A stretch of 38,861 nucleotides of DNA. Source: Gillisia sp. Its GTDB lineage: Bacteria > Bacteroidota > Bacteroidia > Flavobacteriales > Flavobacteriaceae. The notes beneath the pieces were generated by a model, which saw nothing but the letters and a program-made list of their open reading frames with translations, was not told the DNA's origin and searched no databases. The stretch lies in the NCBI GenBank assembly GCA_024635655.1, contig JAGXIL010000082.1, positions 1 to 38,861 on the forward strand. Direction: 5' to 3'. Shown piece by piece: positions 18,268 through 27,408 of this stretch. The stretch's first letter is position 1, and each line of letters begins with the position of its first letter. The translations under genes and the position numbers were made by a program.

Positions 18268-18678
18268 TTAATAAATCGGTAATTCCTGCAGCTCCTTTAT
18301 TTTTTGCAAATTAGTTAATTTTAAAGGTTTGGATAGAAATCCCTTGATGAAAGGGTAAATCTTCGTTTCCTTCTTAAAATCTTCAATGGAGGAAGACAAT
18401 ATATAAATTGTGAATTGGTCTTTCACCCTTTCCTCAAATTGCAGAAAAACATCTAAAAACTCCCACCCTGTCATAGAGGGCATATTTACATCCAAAAAAA
18501 GAAGAGTAGACAATGCTTCACTGGTACTGTTGTATTCCTCTTTTATATAAGCAAGCGCTTCATCTGGAATAACAAACATTTTTATTTCTGCCTCTTTGTC
18601 AAAGCGGTTAATAGTAAATTCACATATCATATTATTAGTAAGGTCATCATCGACCACTAAATAGCGTTGCTTCTTCAT
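18268..18678 (-). CDS. CheY-like single-domain response regulator
   Basis: A 136-residue receiver domain alone. The start MKKQRYLVVDDD (18678) puts the acidic pocket (D10-D12) at the usual distance; an upstream ATG would add 25 residues that overlap the kinase gene and fit no receiver. The phospho-acceptor is Asp63 in LLFLDVNMPSMTG, and a conserved Lys lies in GFLSKPL. Its first 32 bp overlap the 3' end of the PAS kinase gene (stop at 18647), which suggests translational coupling. With no output domain it probably relays phosphate from, or modulates, the PAS kinase. Confidence 0.9.
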   Translation of the reverse strand: MKKQRYLVVDDDLTNNMICEFTINRFDKEAEIKMFVIPDEALAYIKEEYNSTSEALSTLLFLDVNMPSMTGWEFLDVFLQFEERVKDQFTIYILSSSIEDFKKETKIYPFIKGFLSKPLKLTNLQKIKELQELPIY

Positions 18679-21250
18679 ATTCAGAATTATAATTAAATGT
18701 TTTCTCATTGAAGGTAATGGTGAATTTCGTGCCTTCATTAACTTCACTTTCAATTGAAATTTTACCTCCCAGCAATTCCACCTGGGTTTTTACCAGGAAC
18801 AATCCCATCCCTTTACCTTCAATATGGTGATGAAATCTCCTGTAAAGACCGAAAACTTGTTCCCCTTTTTTATCCAAATCAATTCCCAGGCCATTATCTT
18901 CAAAAGTGATAATAATAGCTCCCTCTTTTGTTTCAGATCTTATCTGTATTTGAGGATAAACTCCAGGTCTGCTATATTTTATACTATTCGCTATAAGGTT
19001 GTAAAAGATACTGTGAAGGTAACTTTGTACGGAATGGATAGCTGGTACAGGAAAATGTGTTGTGATCTGTACTTTTTCCTTTTCAATTAAATTTTGAATA
19101 CTGCTCTTTATAGCGTCTACCAAACTATTCAATACCACTGTTTCTTTCTTCGCATCCATTTCAACTTTTACCTGTAAAATTGCATTTAGATCAGAAATGA
19201 CAATATCCAGGCGTTTTACATTTTCAAAAAGTGCCATTAAAAATTTGTTTCTCACCTCCTCAGGATACCCTTCATTACTAATCAGATCTGCCAGCCCAAG
19301 AATATTGGCAACAGGTGACCGCAGGTTATGGGACACTATAAAAGAAAACTGCTCCAGTCCTTTATTAGCCTCCACCAGCTCCTCTGTATGTGCCTTCAGG
19401 TTGTTATTGAGCCCAATAATTTGCAGCTCCGATTCTTTTCTTTCGGTAATATCTTTAAAATAAACTGAAAGTCCATTATTTGAAGGATAGGCAGTAACCT
19501 CAATCCATTTTTGCGCCCTTTCAAAATATTCTTCAAAATTTTCTATCGACTTTTCCCTAACAGCCTTATGATAACTTCTATAAAATTGGGTGTCAACAGC
19601 ATCAGTAAGAACACCCCAAAGATTTTTATCTATAATTTTGTCTTTAGGACAATCCAACAATTCTGCAGAATGTCGGTTCCAGTAGGTTACTGTCCAATCT
19701 TTATCAACCATGAAGAAGGCGTCTCCTATACTTTCAAGTATAATTTCTTTTTCTTCTGAGGCCTTTAAAGCTTTCAGTTCTGAATTTTTAATATTGGTAA
19801 TATCCTGAAAGCTTCCGTTAATTCGCACACATTTGCCATCTACAAAAGTTGGGCGGCCAATCTTTCTCACCCAGCGTTCTTTTCCTTTTGCAGTAATCAT
19901 CTGGAATTCTAAATCGTAAGGAATATTTTCTTCAAGAGCTTTTACATATGCACTTGACATGGTATTCCTGCTTTGTCCTTCTTTATAAAAAAGAATTCCT
20001 TCTTCCAGAGTGGGATCGAAATCCATATCTACCTCATGAATTTCCTTAGTGACAGGGGACCAGTACAGGGTGTTTTTTTCACAATCTATTTCAAAACTTC
20101 CTATCCGCGCAAAACTGGAGGCCTCATCTAAAAGTTGTTCCAGTTTCTTTTTCTCTGTAATATCCTGAATTGCACCAACCATACGATAGGCCTTCCCTTT
20201 TTCGTCCCGAAGAATAAAGCCTTTTTCTATGACAGAAGCATATTTTCCGTTTGCTTTTTTGAATCTATACGCTGCTATTCTGTGGCTCTCTATTCCTTCA
20301 AGGTCGCTATTTAGACTTTCAGCTACACGATGCCTTTCTTCAGGATGAATTTTTTCAAGATAAGCCTCTATTGTTGGAGAAATTTCTTTTTGTGAATAAC
20401 CAAACATAGCGTAAAATGCTTCCCCAAAAAGCAAAAGGCTTGATTTAAGATCCCAATCAAAAATGGCATCTGAAGTCGCTTTTGAAACCAGTTCATAGCG
20501 AATATTGCTTTCTTTCAATGCCGTTTCTGCCTTAACCCTATCGGTAATATCAATACCTACGCATTGGATTTCGCCGGGCTCCATTGCTGTTCCTTTTAGA
20601 TATACAAAATCCCAGAGGGTGGTTTTTATTATTCCCCTCCTGGCTGGCTTATCTATTTCTACCTGAAAAACCTGATTTGGATTTGTCAGGCATTTTTCTA
20701 CCGTTTCCTGAACACGAGCGTGATGATAATCCTTTACGGAGACCATGGAATTCTGGCCCACGATTTCTTTCTGTTCATGAATCCAACCAAATTCATCGCT
20801 GAATTTCTTGTTGCCATAGGTATATTTGCCCTGGAGGTCTATTCGGATCACATAATTGGTTTGAGACTGGATCAAACCTTTAAATCTCGCTTCACTTTTT
20901 ACAAGTTTTTCAAGGCTGTTCCTTCGCTCAGTAATATCCTGTACTGTACCTTCAAAGCGTAGCGGTTTACCTTCTTTATCCTTAATTATTTTTCCTTTTT
21001 CATGTACCCACTTTATTTCTTCATTTGGTAAAATAATGCGATGCTCATTGTCCATTTCTTTTGTTCCGTCCATGGCCATTAGCTGGTCTAATCCAAATTT
21101 TTCGAGATCCCCGGGATGAATGGTTTTTTCAAATTCCTCCAGACTCACCTGAAATTCTTCTTTTTTTCTTCCCCATATTCTATAAACTTCGTCACTCCAA
21201 AACAAATATTCCTCCTGAAGTCCTACTTCCCAATATCCTAATTTTGCCAA
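18647..21250 (-). CDS. Multi-PAS histidine kinase, C-terminal part of a gene split by TAA
   Basis: From the TTG at 21250 the frame encodes 867 residues: PAS domains at about 1-115, 118-240, 241-365, 368-490 and 490-605 (each ending in a D-I-T or D-I-T-E-R/K type string), a coiled linker, HisKA with phospho-acceptor His641 (FSFIVSHNLRSPVANI), and an HATPase domain (NLIANSIKYS; DNGLGID; GKGMGLFLVK). The frame stays open for another 80 codons upstream to the TAA at 21493-21491 and is the same frame as the 21491-22825 gene, so this is one broken gene of about 1,391 codons. There is no ATG start in the open 5' part. Independent translation would need TTG initiation or read-through. Cytosolic; signal unknown. 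Confidence 0.85.
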   Translation of the reverse strand: MAKLGYWEVGLQEEYLFWSDEVYRIWGRKKEEFQVSLEEFEKTIHPGDLEKFGLDQLMAMDGTKEMDNEHRIILPNEEIKWVHEKGKIIKDKEGKPLRFEGTVQDITERRNSLEKLVKSEARFKGLIQSQTNYVIRIDLQGKYTYGNKKFSDEFGWIHEQKEIVGQNSMVSVKDYHHARVQETVEKCLTNPNQVFQVEIDKPARRGIIKTTLWDFVYLKGTAMEPGEIQCVGIDITDRVKAETALKESNIRYELVSKATSDAIFDWDLKSSLLLFGEAFYAMFGYSQKEISPTIEAYLEKIHPEERHRVAESLNSDLEGIESHRIAAYRFKKANGKYASVIEKGFILRDEKGKAYRMVGAIQDITEKKKLEQLLDEASSFARIGSFEIDCEKNTLYWSPVTKEIHEVDMDFDPTLEEGILFYKEGQSRNTMSSAYVKALEENIPYDLEFQMITAKGKERWVRKIGRPTFVDGKCVRINGSFQDITNIKNSELKALKASEEKEIILESIGDAFFMVDKDWTVTYWNRHSAELLDCPKDKIIDKNLWGVLTDAVDTQFYRSYHKAVREKSIENFEEYFERAQKWIEVTAYPSNNGLSVYFKDITERKESELQIIGLNNNLKAHTEELVEANKGLEQFSFIVSHNLRSPVANILGLADLISNEGYPEEVRNKFLMALFENVKRLDIVISDLNAILQVKVEMDAKKETVVLNSLVDAIKSSIQNLIEKEKVQITTHFPVPAIHSVQSYLHSIFYNLIANSIKYSRPGVYPQIQIRSETKEGAIIITFEDNGLGIDLDKKGEQVFGLYRRFHHHIEGKGMGLFLVKTQVELLGGKISIESEVNEGTKFTITFNEKTFNYNSEYEEATLFSGR

Positions 21251-21490
21251 TTTCTCGGCAGTTAGGAGTTTTTCTGTCTTTTCTTTTATTTTTTGTAAAG
21301 CCGCTTCTTTTTCTGTAATATCCAGGCAGATTACGAGTCTGCAGTTTCTTTGTTTATACTGCAGGCCATAACCAAAAGTTTCTACCTGAATGCGTTCCCC
21401 ACCCTTTTTAAGATTGATTAGGCTGTTGTGGCTTACCTCTCCTTCCTCGTTAGACAGATTTGGAAGGGCCTCTTTGACTCTAAGAATTTC

Positions 21491-22825
21491 TTATTCTGGA
21501 AGGAAATCAAGAATAGTGACTTGCATCAAATCTTTACAGGTAAAACTATAGAGGTCTAAAGCAGCCTTGTTTGCATCAAGGATTTCAAAGGTTTCTTTAT
21601 CATAAATGATATTTGGAAGCGGGTTGTTCTCAAATAATTTTCGGTATTTCTTCTCTGATGTTTTTAATTCCTTTTCTGCTCGTTTTGCTTCTGAGATGTC
21701 CCTTATAATCATTGAGGTCAACTTCTCGCCCTTAGCATCCTCAAAAATTGCCGATGAAAGTGAGGCAGGGAAAATATTTCCATCTTTTCGTACCAAGTTG
21801 ACCTCAAACATTACTTTTCCGTTAATACTTCTCTCCTTAACAGCCTGTGCCACTCGGGTATCGCTTTTATCAACAAGACCAGCCCGTCCCACCTTACAAA
21901 TATCCTTTTCTGTCCTCTGGAACATTTTGCACGCTGCAGCATTGGCAGCAAAGACTCTTCCATCAGGTGCTGTAAGGAGAATTCCGTCCAGGCTGTTCTC
22001 GAAAAAAGAACGGTATTTTTCTTCGCTTTCTTTTATAGCTTTTTCTGCAAGTTTCCTTTCGGTTACATCCCTGAAATCGGCTACAATTCCTACAATTGCA
22101 GAATCTTCCATAAAACAGGTAAGGGTAACTTCCAGCCAGCGCCAGGTACCATCTTTGTGCCTTGCTCTCACTGGATTTCCTTCAAAAGGTTTTTGAGGTT
22201 TTGCCAGACAATCTTTTAATTTTTCCTGAACACACTCCCGGTGGCATTCGTGGATAATTTCATAAATATTTAAGTCGAGTGCTTCTTTTTCAGTATATCC
22301 CAAAACTCCTTTCACAGATGGGGTAACATAACTTAGAGTACCATCAGGATCCAATATGACCAAGGCATCTGCACCATTTTCGATCAGCCTTCTAAATTTA
22401 AGCTCATTCCGATGGAGCCGGATAAGATAACCTTCCTTTTCCTTTTCAAATTGTTGTGTCTGCAGTACGTTCTTAATTGCTGAAGGCAACCTCCCCAATC
22501 GATCCTTTAAAATATAATCACTGGCTCCTCTTTTTAATGCGCTCACGGCAAATTCATCTGTCATTGCTGCGGTTACGAGGATGACCGGGATCTTATTTTT
22601 CATTTTCCCCAGTAGCTCCAATGCCTCAAAAGAATTGAAAGATGGAAGGGAATGATCTGCCAGGATCAAATCAGGGTCAAAATCAACTAAGGCCGAAAGA
22701 AATTTTTCTTTCGAATCCACTAACAGGCATTGAAACCGAAAGCCCGCTTTTTTTAAAGTGTTTGAGACCAATAGCGCATCACTTTGCTCATCTTCCAGGT
22801 GTAGTATTCTTATAGGCTTCTGCAT
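21491..22825 (-). CDS. Receiver-PAS protein, N-terminal part of a split hybrid kinase
   Basis: A 444-residue product: an N-terminal receiver domain (about 1-125; D11-E12 region, phospho-acceptor Asp57 in LILADHSLPSF, Lys in DYILKDRLG), a PAS domain (about 143-262), a second (about 266-385) and the first half of a third that stops at DFLPE. The TAA (21493-21491) is followed in the same frame by EILRVKEALPNLSNEEGE and the rest of the PAS domain, ending CLDITEKEAAL. The stop therefore cuts a PAS fold in the middle, where GAA or GAG would be expected. Alone, the protein is a phosphate-accepting PAS adaptor without a kinase. It starts 67 bp after the CheY-like gene at 22893 and belongs to the same operon. 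Confidence 0.85.
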   Translation of the reverse strand: MQKPIRILHLEDEQSDALLVSNTLKKAGFRFQCLLVDSKEKFLSALVDFDPDLILADHSLPSFNSFEALELLGKMKNKIPVILVTAAMTDEFAVSALKRGASDYILKDRLGRLPSAIKNVLQTQQFEKEKEGYLIRLHRNELKFRRLIENGADALVILDPDGTLSYVTPSVKGVLGYTEKEALDLNIYEIIHECHRECVQEKLKDCLAKPQKPFEGNPVRARHKDGTWRWLEVTLTCFMEDSAIVGIVADFRDVTERKLAEKAIKESEEKYRSFFENSLDGILLTAPDGRVFAANAAACKMFQRTEKDICKVGRAGLVDKSDTRVAQAVKERSINGKVMFEVNLVRKDGNIFPASLSSAIFEDAKGEKLTSMIIRDISEAKRAEKELKTSEKKYRKLFENNPLPNIIYDKETFEILDANKAALDLYSFTCKDLMQVTILDFLPE

Positions 22826-22892
22826 AGCATTCTCTTAGGGGGTAAAAAGATTCTGAAAGTGGTAATTTTCTCCGGAAATTATTTTTCCCTTA

Positions 22893-23336
22893 TTATTCCC
22901 GGGGTGTTTGATTGGCTAATAACCAGTAAAGTCCAAGGTCAACGACTGTTTTGGAAAAATTTTCAAACCCCACCGGTTTCACGATATAACTATTTACTCC
23001 CAGTCGGTGGCTCTCGACGATATCTTTTTCTTCCTTGGAAGAAGTCATCATTACCACAGGAATGAACTTGGTTCGGTCATCTGCTTTGAGCTTTCGCAGC
23101 ACTTCGAGACCATCAACCTTCGGCATTTTCAGGTCTAAAAAAATCACTTTTGGCTTCTCGGCTAAATTCCGACCTTCATATTCCCCTTTTCCGAAGAGGA
23201 AATCTAATGCCTGAGCGCCATCGTATAAATGCACGAGGTTACTGGCCAGGTTATGTTTTTTTAGGGCACGTATCGTAAGCATGGCATCAGACATATTATC
23301 TTCCACCAGCAAAATCTGTAATTCATTATTCACCAT
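22893..23336 (-). CDS. CheY-like response regulator, Rcp1 type
   Basis: A 147-residue single receiver domain. Acidic residues E12 and D13 (LLVEDN), phospho-acceptor Asp68 in VIFLDLKMPKVDG and the Lys in YIVKPVGF are present. The inserted FGKGEYEGRNLAEKPK loop is typical of the Rcp1-like regulators that follow phytochrome-type or PAS kinases. It begins 10 bp after the kinase gene at 23347-24279 and is its likely partner; no DNA-binding domain, so it acts by protein contact or as a relay. Confidence 0.93.
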   Translation of the reverse strand: MVNNELQILLVEDNMSDAMLTIRALKKHNLASNLVHLYDGAQALDFLFGKGEYEGRNLAEKPKVIFLDLKMPKVDGLEVLRKLKADDRTKFIPVVMMTSSKEEKDIVESHRLGVNSYIVKPVGFENFSKTVVDLGLYWLLANQTPRE

Positions 23337-23346
23337 CGTTCATTTT

Positions 23347-24279
23347 TTAAATTTTCACAGGCAGTGAAACATAAAAGCAGGCACCTTCCCCTACTTTTCC
23401 CTCTGCCCAAACCTCTCCACCATGTTTACTTGCTATTTTTTGCACAATGGCCAATCCAACTCCTGTACCCTCAAATTCCATACTGCTATGCAGCCGTTGG
23501 AATACTCCAAACAGTTTGTTATAATAACAGGGATCAAAACCGGCGCCGTTGTCTTTTACATAAAACACCTGCTCTATGCCGCGGGGGAAACTTCCTATTT
23601 CAATAGTAGCGTTTACTTTCCTGCCGGTATATTTGAATCCATTGGAAACAAGATTAAAGAACAGTTGCTTTATCATATTTTTATCACCTTCTACTTCGGG
23701 TAATTCCTGTATGTTTAGATCAATTTTTCTTAGGGGCTCAAGTTTCGTTAATTCTGTAACTACGTTCCCTATAATTTCATTCATATCAATGGTCCCTCGA
23801 AAAATATCCTGCTTTGAAAGGCGAGAAAATTCCAGTAAATTGTCAATTAATTCTCCCATTTTTCTTGCATTACGAATAATCTCTGAAAAAAGGATCATTG
23901 CTTCTTCGTCCAACTGATCTACATAATCTTCTGACAATACTTCCGAAAATCCGGAAATTGCCCTTAATGGCGCCCTTAAATCATGGGAAACAGAGTAGGA
24001 AAAAGACTCCAGTTCCTTATTGACCTCCTCAAGTTCTACTGTCCTTTTTTCCTTTTCCCGGATTTGATAGGCGAGTTCCTCATTGACTTTTATAAGTTCA
24101 TCGGCTCTTTTTTCTTTTTCTTCAATTTGAAATGAAAGTTCCTTTATAGCCTTTGCAAGTTTAACGGCAATTTCATTTTTCTCTTCATCTATGGATTCTA
24201 ATGCTTCTCGAGAAAGTTTCAGGGCTGTTATTACCTCTCCATTTTCGGAAATTGGATTCCTTTCATAAACTTTTTTCAT
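23347..24279 (-). CDS. Cytosolic histidine kinase without a sensor domain
   Basis: A 310-residue kinase. Residues 1-90 form a charged coiled coil with an internal duplication of about 20 residues (QIEEKEKRADELIKVNEEL and QIREKEKRTVELEEVNKEL). This is the signalling helix found between PAS or GAF domains and kinases in this phylum. HisKA follows with phospho-acceptor His99 (SYSVSHDLRAPLRAI), then HATPase (NLVSNGFKYT; DNGAGFDP; GTGVGLAIVQKI). No PAS, GAF, phytochrome or membrane segment is present, so either the N-terminal sensor was lost or the signal comes from a partner protein. It is the first gene of the minus-strand operon running to about 17996. Confidence 0.92.
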   Translation of the reverse strand: MKKVYERNPISENGEVITALKLSREALESIDEEKNEIAVKLAKAIKELSFQIEEKEKRADELIKVNEELAYQIREKEKRTVELEEVNKELESFSYSVSHDLRAPLRAISGFSEVLSEDYVDQLDEEAMILFSEIIRNARKMGELIDNLLEFSRLSKQDIFRGTIDMNEIIGNVVTELTKLEPLRKIDLNIQELPEVEGDKNMIKQLFFNLVSNGFKYTGRKVNATIEIGSFPRGIEQVFYVKDNGAGFDPCYYNKLFGVFQRLHSSMEFEGTGVGLAIVQKIASKHGGEVWAEGKVGEGACFYVSLPVKI

Positions 24280-24913
24280 TATAATTTTTTAATCACATTC
24301 CTGTGATGATTTGCGGAAAAGTCTAGAGCAGCATCGCTATGGATAAGGAAAATTAAAATTGGCAAGATCTACCAGCACATTGAATTTGCAAAAACATTTT
24401 TTAAGTATTTTATCGATAAAACCTGACCGATTATCGGTTAAATGATCCAACGAATATATGTTATTTAATTGCGCCTTAACTATTTTTTAACATTTGTTTT
24501 ATGATTCTTAATTATAAATTATTTCTCAAGATTAAGGTCTTGAAAATCGGTTCAGGTAGAAAATTTGGGCCTGGTTAAATTATCAATTAACCCTTGAATC
24601 ACAATATAATGGGTCCCTATTGCCAATGTTCAATAAGCCTTCCTATAAAAAAAGCTACAGAAGCGGCAGATCCTCCTATGAGCAACATCTCAATACCTGC
24701 TCTTAAAGAATTTTTAACATCACTAATTTTAATATAGGTAAGACTTATAAAAACGGAGCGCAGGGACCTTTCATGGTTTTGTTATTTAAGTGTCAATATA
24801 TTCCGGACATCACCGTCCAACAGTCTTTTTTATTGATTCATCTGCGATTCATAGCTTAAAATCGAAATCCACGACTCTGGCAGGACTTTCCTTCTCCCGG
24901 ACTGAAGAGTCGC
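24280..24913. other. Intergenic region between the kinase operon and the oxidase operon
   Basis: AT-rich. It should contain the promoter of the kinase operon (upstream of 24279) and the end of the oxidase operon transcript (downstream of 24914). It also holds a membrane-protein remnant at 24617-24772. No clear terminator or operator is visible. Confidence 0.4.
24617..24772 (-). pseudogene. C-terminal remnant of a VIT1/CCC1-like membrane transporter
   Basis: An open stretch of about 51 codons ending in TAG (24619-24617). It reads VFISLTYIKISDVKNSLRAG, then IEMLLIGGSAASVAFFIGRL and IEHWQ. The pattern of a Gly/Ala-rich last helix after a 'R-x-G-x-E-M-L-x-x-G' start is typical of the C-terminus of VIT1/CCC1 iron-manganese transporters, including rubrerythrin-VIT fusions. 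No start or upstream helices remain. Assignment is by pattern only. Confidence 0.45.
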
Positions 24914-26383
24914 TTATTTAACTTCCAATACCCCCATCATTCCCTGATCCTCATGATCCAGAATGTGACAATGATACATCCATTTTCCTTTGTAATTATC
25001 ATAACGCACAATAAAGCGGGCCTTTTCAAAACCGGGAACATTTACTACATCCTCCCATTTCCGTTGAGATACCGGAACATTGTTACGATCGATAACCTGG
25101 AACTGAAAACCATGCAGATGAAATGGATGATCCATTCCTACAAGATTCCTTATTTCCCATATTTCGGTCGCTCCCAGTTCTGCGGTTTCATCTATACGTT
25201 TCATGTCCATGATCTTACTGTTGATCTTTCCATTGCTCATACGCATTATTCTGGTCTCTGTCGCATCTTCAATCTTTAATGTTGGAATTTTACGCAAGGT
25301 TTCCGGCACTACAAATTGTTTTTCAACCGATGGTTCAGAAGTGTAAGTGAGTTTCAAAAGTTCCCGCCTTTTGTCCCAGTCCTCAGGTCGCCACATTGCC
25401 ATATAACGATCGTAGGGAAGTGCCTGCAGCGTAACTTTACTTCCGGGATCAGCTGTTCCATGCACAAGAACTTCGGCCCGTTCTCCATTGGCAAGTACAA
25501 TTTCATCTATTACCTCCGGGTGTTCAAAAAGTCCACCATCACTTCCAACATGTGTGAATTTGTGGCCTTCAATGCCAAGTCGAAAGGTTCGGGCACCCGA
25601 AGCGTTCACAATTCGCCAACGCTGAACCTCGCCGCTACGGATAGACAGCTCCGGCATAATCTCGTCATTGACAAACAAAACATCCCCTTCCCGTCCGTTC
25701 ATGTCATCCACCTGCTTCTGACGAGTATTGGCCTTCGCAAAATCTAATTCTCCATTTTCATCAAATCGGTTATCGGATAGAATAAGCAGCTTATCTTCCA
25801 AAGTATTAGGCAGTGGATTGTTCGGATCACGAACAATAATACCGCCGTAGAGTCCCATTCCCACCTGCCAGGCGGTGCGGTGATGCGGGTGAGGATGATA
25901 CCAGTAAGTACCCGCTGTACCTTCATGCAATCTAAATCGGTAGGTGAAGGATTCACCGGCTGCGATTGGGTGAAATGGACTGCCGTCCATGATAAAAGGT
26001 AAATGCAGCCCGTGCCAGTGTACAGTAGTCATCTCAGAAAGATTGTTTGTGAAATGCACAATAATACTATCGCCTTCAAATGCCTCCAGCATAGGTCCGG
26101 GAACAGTTCCATTATAGGCATAAACGTTGGATTCGCTTCCGGGTTTCAGGGAAAGACGCTCCGGAGATGCAGTAAGTTCCACTTCCACAATTCCCGGTTC
26201 AGAAGAAATGTTTTTTAACACCGGATGTCCGGCTACTTTCTTCTCACTTTTTATCATTTTGGAAGAGTTTTCAATTTCTTTTTCCTGAGCATAAAAGGGC
26301 AACTCAGCACCTCCCGCTGTACTATAAACAATTGTGAACAATAATGCTACTACTGAAATTACTAAAAATACTTTCTGCTTCAT
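24914..26383 (-). CDS. Multicopper oxidase, periplasmic
   Basis: A 489-residue three-cupredoxin-domain oxidase (laccase/CueO/FtsP-like superfamily) with a signal peptide. All copper motifs are present: HWHGLHLP (H122, H124), YWYHPHPHHRTAW (H163, H165), HPFHLHG (H419, H422, H424) and HCHILDHEDQGM (H471, C472, H473, H477 with axial M482). It should therefore hold one type 1 copper and a trinuclear type 2/3 centre and reduce oxygen to water while oxidising a substrate. There is no Met-rich insert like that of CueO, so cuprous oxidation is possible but not indicated. It is the last gene after four copper-site paralogues (14 bp from the nearest), which suggests they deliver electrons or copper to it. 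Confidence 0.93.
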   Translation of the reverse strand: MKQKVFLVISVVALLFTIVYSTAGGAELPFYAQEKEIENSSKMIKSEKKVAGHPVLKNISSEPGIVEVELTASPERLSLKPGSESNVYAYNGTVPGPMLEAFEGDSIIVHFTNNLSEMTTVHWHGLHLPFIMDGSPFHPIAAGESFTYRFRLHEGTAGTYWYHPHPHHRTAWQVGMGLYGGIIVRDPNNPLPNTLEDKLLILSDNRFDENGELDFAKANTRQKQVDDMNGREGDVLFVNDEIMPELSIRSGEVQRWRIVNASGARTFRLGIEGHKFTHVGSDGGLFEHPEVIDEIVLANGERAEVLVHGTADPGSKVTLQALPYDRYMAMWRPEDWDKRRELLKLTYTSEPSVEKQFVVPETLRKIPTLKIEDATETRIMRMSNGKINSKIMDMKRIDETAELGATEIWEIRNLVGMDHPFHLHGFQFQVIDRNNVPVSQRKWEDVVNVPGFEKARFIVRYDNYKGKWMYHCHILDHEDQGMMGVLEVK

Positions 26384-26397
26384 ATAATTGTTTTTGA

Positions 26398-27315
26398 CTA
26401 TTTCACTGTTACTTCTTTTAAGACACCCAGGGAACCGGTTGCCTCGGATACAAAGAGATATCGCCCCGGATCCAGATCCACCGTGAAATAACCTGTTTCA
26501 CCCTGCTGCAGGATATGCATGCCTCCATGAAAACTGGCGGGTGCGGGTGGCCACAGGCCGCTAATGTTTAGCCAGTCCATCCAATCAACTACCTTGTGAA
26601 TACTAGATTCTGGCTCAAGCCGGACAACATTTACATTGTGCATAAGTCCCTCTGCATGATGAACAGCTATTGTATGTTTTCCGGGTGTTAAATCGCCATC
26701 AATAGACATCTTGTTGTTCGTCAGTGTTATTCTGATGTTAGCTTCAGGTGGTTTTGTATCAGATCGATGATTGGTGACTTTAAGTTCTCGTATCATGCCT
26801 TCCATAGCATGAAGTTCACCATCTACAGTTTTTACATAGCACTCCATAGCGTAAGTACCCGGCTCCAGGTTTAACGTTATTATGGAGGTAAATCCCGGCG
26901 CGATGATTCCGCCGCCGCCCCTCCATTGTTTAGCAGCATTGAACCATTCGGGCAATTCGAATTTTTGTCGTGCTTCTGGCAGACTCAGGCCTTCATCCCT
27001 TACTCCCAGCCACAAGTCATTTACCTGCGGATATACTTCACTGGTGAAGTCTTCGAAAGTTTTGTCGTTAGGAAGCCGATGGAAAAGAAGCATATGAGGT
27101 TCTTGGCCATTGTTGGTGTACTCAATGGCCGTCCAGCCCGAGGGAATCTCATCTGGTGCTTCGAAAGCGTAATCAATGGCTGTTATATTGATCATGTCAT
27201 CATTATGCACATCGTGTGGAGGGGATGCTTCCTGAGCATGGCTGGGTGTGAAGATCAATAAACAACAAGTGGCAAATGCCGGAAGTGTAAATGTAATAAA
27301 ACTTTTGAATTTCAT
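26398..27315 (-). CDS. Two-domain cupredoxin-like secreted protein, paralogue 1
   Basis: A 305-residue exported protein (signal to about residue 28, TPSHAQ). Domain 1 (about 40-182) has a full type 1 copper ligand set: H74 in QEPHMLLF, C159, H169 and M174 in MECYVKTVDGELHAMEGM (Cys-x9-His-x4-Met), close to the Cys-x8-His-x4-Met spacing of copper nitrite reductase. A helical insert of about 60 residues separates the His loop from the Cys loop. Domain 2 (about 192-305) repeats the beta-sandwich pattern but has no Cys (DPGRYLFVSEATGSLGVL). It starts the final pair of the operon, 14 bp before the oxidase gene, and is followed by it directly. Function as a copper electron carrier is inferred. Confidence 0.85.
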   Translation of the reverse strand: MKFKSFITFTLPAFATCCLLIFTPSHAQEASPPHDVHNDDMINITAIDYAFEAPDEIPSGWTAIEYTNNGQEPHMLLFHRLPNDKTFEDFTSEVYPQVNDLWLGVRDEGLSLPEARQKFELPEWFNAAKQWRGGGGIIAPGFTSIITLNLEPGTYAMECYVKTVDGELHAMEGMIRELKVTNHRSDTKPPEANIRITLTNNKMSIDGDLTPGKHTIAVHHAEGLMHNVNVVRLEPESSIHKVVDWMDWLNISGLWPPAPASFHGGMHILQQGETGYFTVDLDPGRYLFVSEATGSLGVLKEVTVK

Positions 27316-27408
27316 TTTTGTTGAATTAGGTGTTGATCAATTCCATTGCAGGTTCTTACTACCGGAAGAGCGATCACAGTCACTGCATCCAATTTGATAT
27401 GACAGTCT

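Noticed and set aside
24914-26383. CueO-type cuprous oxidase assignment
   Set aside because: No Met-rich segment is visible, so only the general multicopper oxidase call is supported.
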